DNA of 5,579 bases. Origin: Candidatus Pullichristensenella stercoripullorum. GTDB lineage: Bacteria; Bacillota; Clostridia; Christensenellales; Aristaeellaceae. The stretch covers positions 1 to 5,579 of the forward strand of contig DVGE01000317.1 in the NCBI GenBank assembly GCA_018712885.1. Reading direction: 5' to 3'. The translations under genes were made by a program, and so were the position numbers. This document shows positions 5,373-5,579 of the stretch, piece by piece (position 1 is the stretch's first letter; every line of letters starts with the position of its first letter). The notes below the pieces were generated by a model that searched no databases, had not been told where the DNA came from, and worked only from the letters and a program-made list of their open reading frames with translations.

Positions 5373-5579
5373 CTACGCGGTGACGATCTTGGCCGCTTCG
5401 TGGAGCTTCAATTCCTCCACGGCGTTCTCGCGCATCTTGTACTTGAGAATCTTGCCGGCGGCGTTCATGGGGAATTCCTTGACGAAGCTGAAGTAGCGCG
5501 GGCACTTGTGCTTGGCAAGGCGGGAAAGCGCATACTGGCGCAGCTCCTCCTCGGTGGCGGTCATGCCCTCCTTCAGGAT
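5373..5579 (-). CDS. AMP-forming acyl-CoA synthetase, C-terminal fragment
   Basis: The minus-strand frame is open to the right edge; 68 C-terminal residues are visible, ending in TAG (5373-5375). The sequence matches the C-terminal cap domain of the ANL superfamily (PF13193-like): a TEEEL helix start, LAKHKCPRY, FVKEFP, then the A10 motif NAAGKILKY. Its lysine (codon 5451-5453) is the conserved residue needed for acyl-adenylate formation. Full enzymes are typically about 500-560 residues, so most of the gene lies outside. These enzymes activate a carboxylic acid with ATP and load it onto CoA. The FVKEFPMNAAGKILK form is typical of fatty- or medium-chain acyl-CoA ligases, but the acid cannot be inferred from the cap domain. 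It is convergent to the ATP-grasp unit and probably unrelated in function. Confidence 0.92.
   Translation of the reverse strand: MLKEGMTATEEELRQYALSRLAKHKCPRYFSFVKEFPMNAAGKILKYKMRENAVEELKLHEAAKIVTA

Noticed and set aside
4180..5505. Long open frame on the minus strand opposite the second ATP-grasp gene
   Set aside because: Same composition artefact. It also overlaps the convergent terminators and the acyl-CoA synthetase end in another frame.

Overview
The window is GC-rich bacterial DNA. Its ribosome-binding sites are strong (GGAGG type), its promoters are of the sigma-A type, and its rho-independent terminators are compact. It encodes exported proteins with bacterial SH3 domains. Together these suggest a high-GC member of the Bacillota (Clostridia-like, plausibly a gut anaerobe), but no marker gene fixes the genus. 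There are six protein-coding genes. The first and last run off the window edges. I see no RNA genes, CRISPR arrays, insertion sequences or phage genes.

Layout, left to right. (1) The C-terminal two-thirds of a PLP-dependent class I/II aminotransferase on the + strand. (2) One base after its stop, a near-consensus sigma-A promoter with an extended -10 drives a small exported protein that starts at TTG; a textbook terminator closes this unit. (3) An AT-rich intergenic stretch carries several short palindromes and a second near-consensus promoter. (4) That promoter drives a three-gene + strand unit: an exported protein with four SH3b-like repeats, a Pro-Asp/Glu linker and a conserved-looking C-terminal domain, then two tandem paralogous ATP-grasp proteins of the sugar-transfer-associated type (PF14397-like). 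(5) This unit ends in a GC-rich terminator, which faces a second terminator serving (6) the 3' end of an AMP-forming acyl-CoA synthetase on the - strand.

Functional reading. The aminotransferase and acyl-CoA synthetase look like ordinary metabolic genes at the borders. The coherent part is the SH3b/ATP-grasp/ATP-grasp unit. It pairs a predicted wall-associated exported protein with two cytoplasmic ATP-grasp ligases from a family linked to cell-surface polysaccharide synthesis, so a role in making or modifying a surface polymer is the simplest inference. The two ATP-grasp copies keep most core residues but differ at the glycine-rich loop and near the C-terminus, which suggests they have diverged in function. 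The best leads are this duplicated pair and the C-terminal domain of the SH3b protein, which has a His-x15-Cys-x-His arrangement recalling, but not matching, L,D-transpeptidases.
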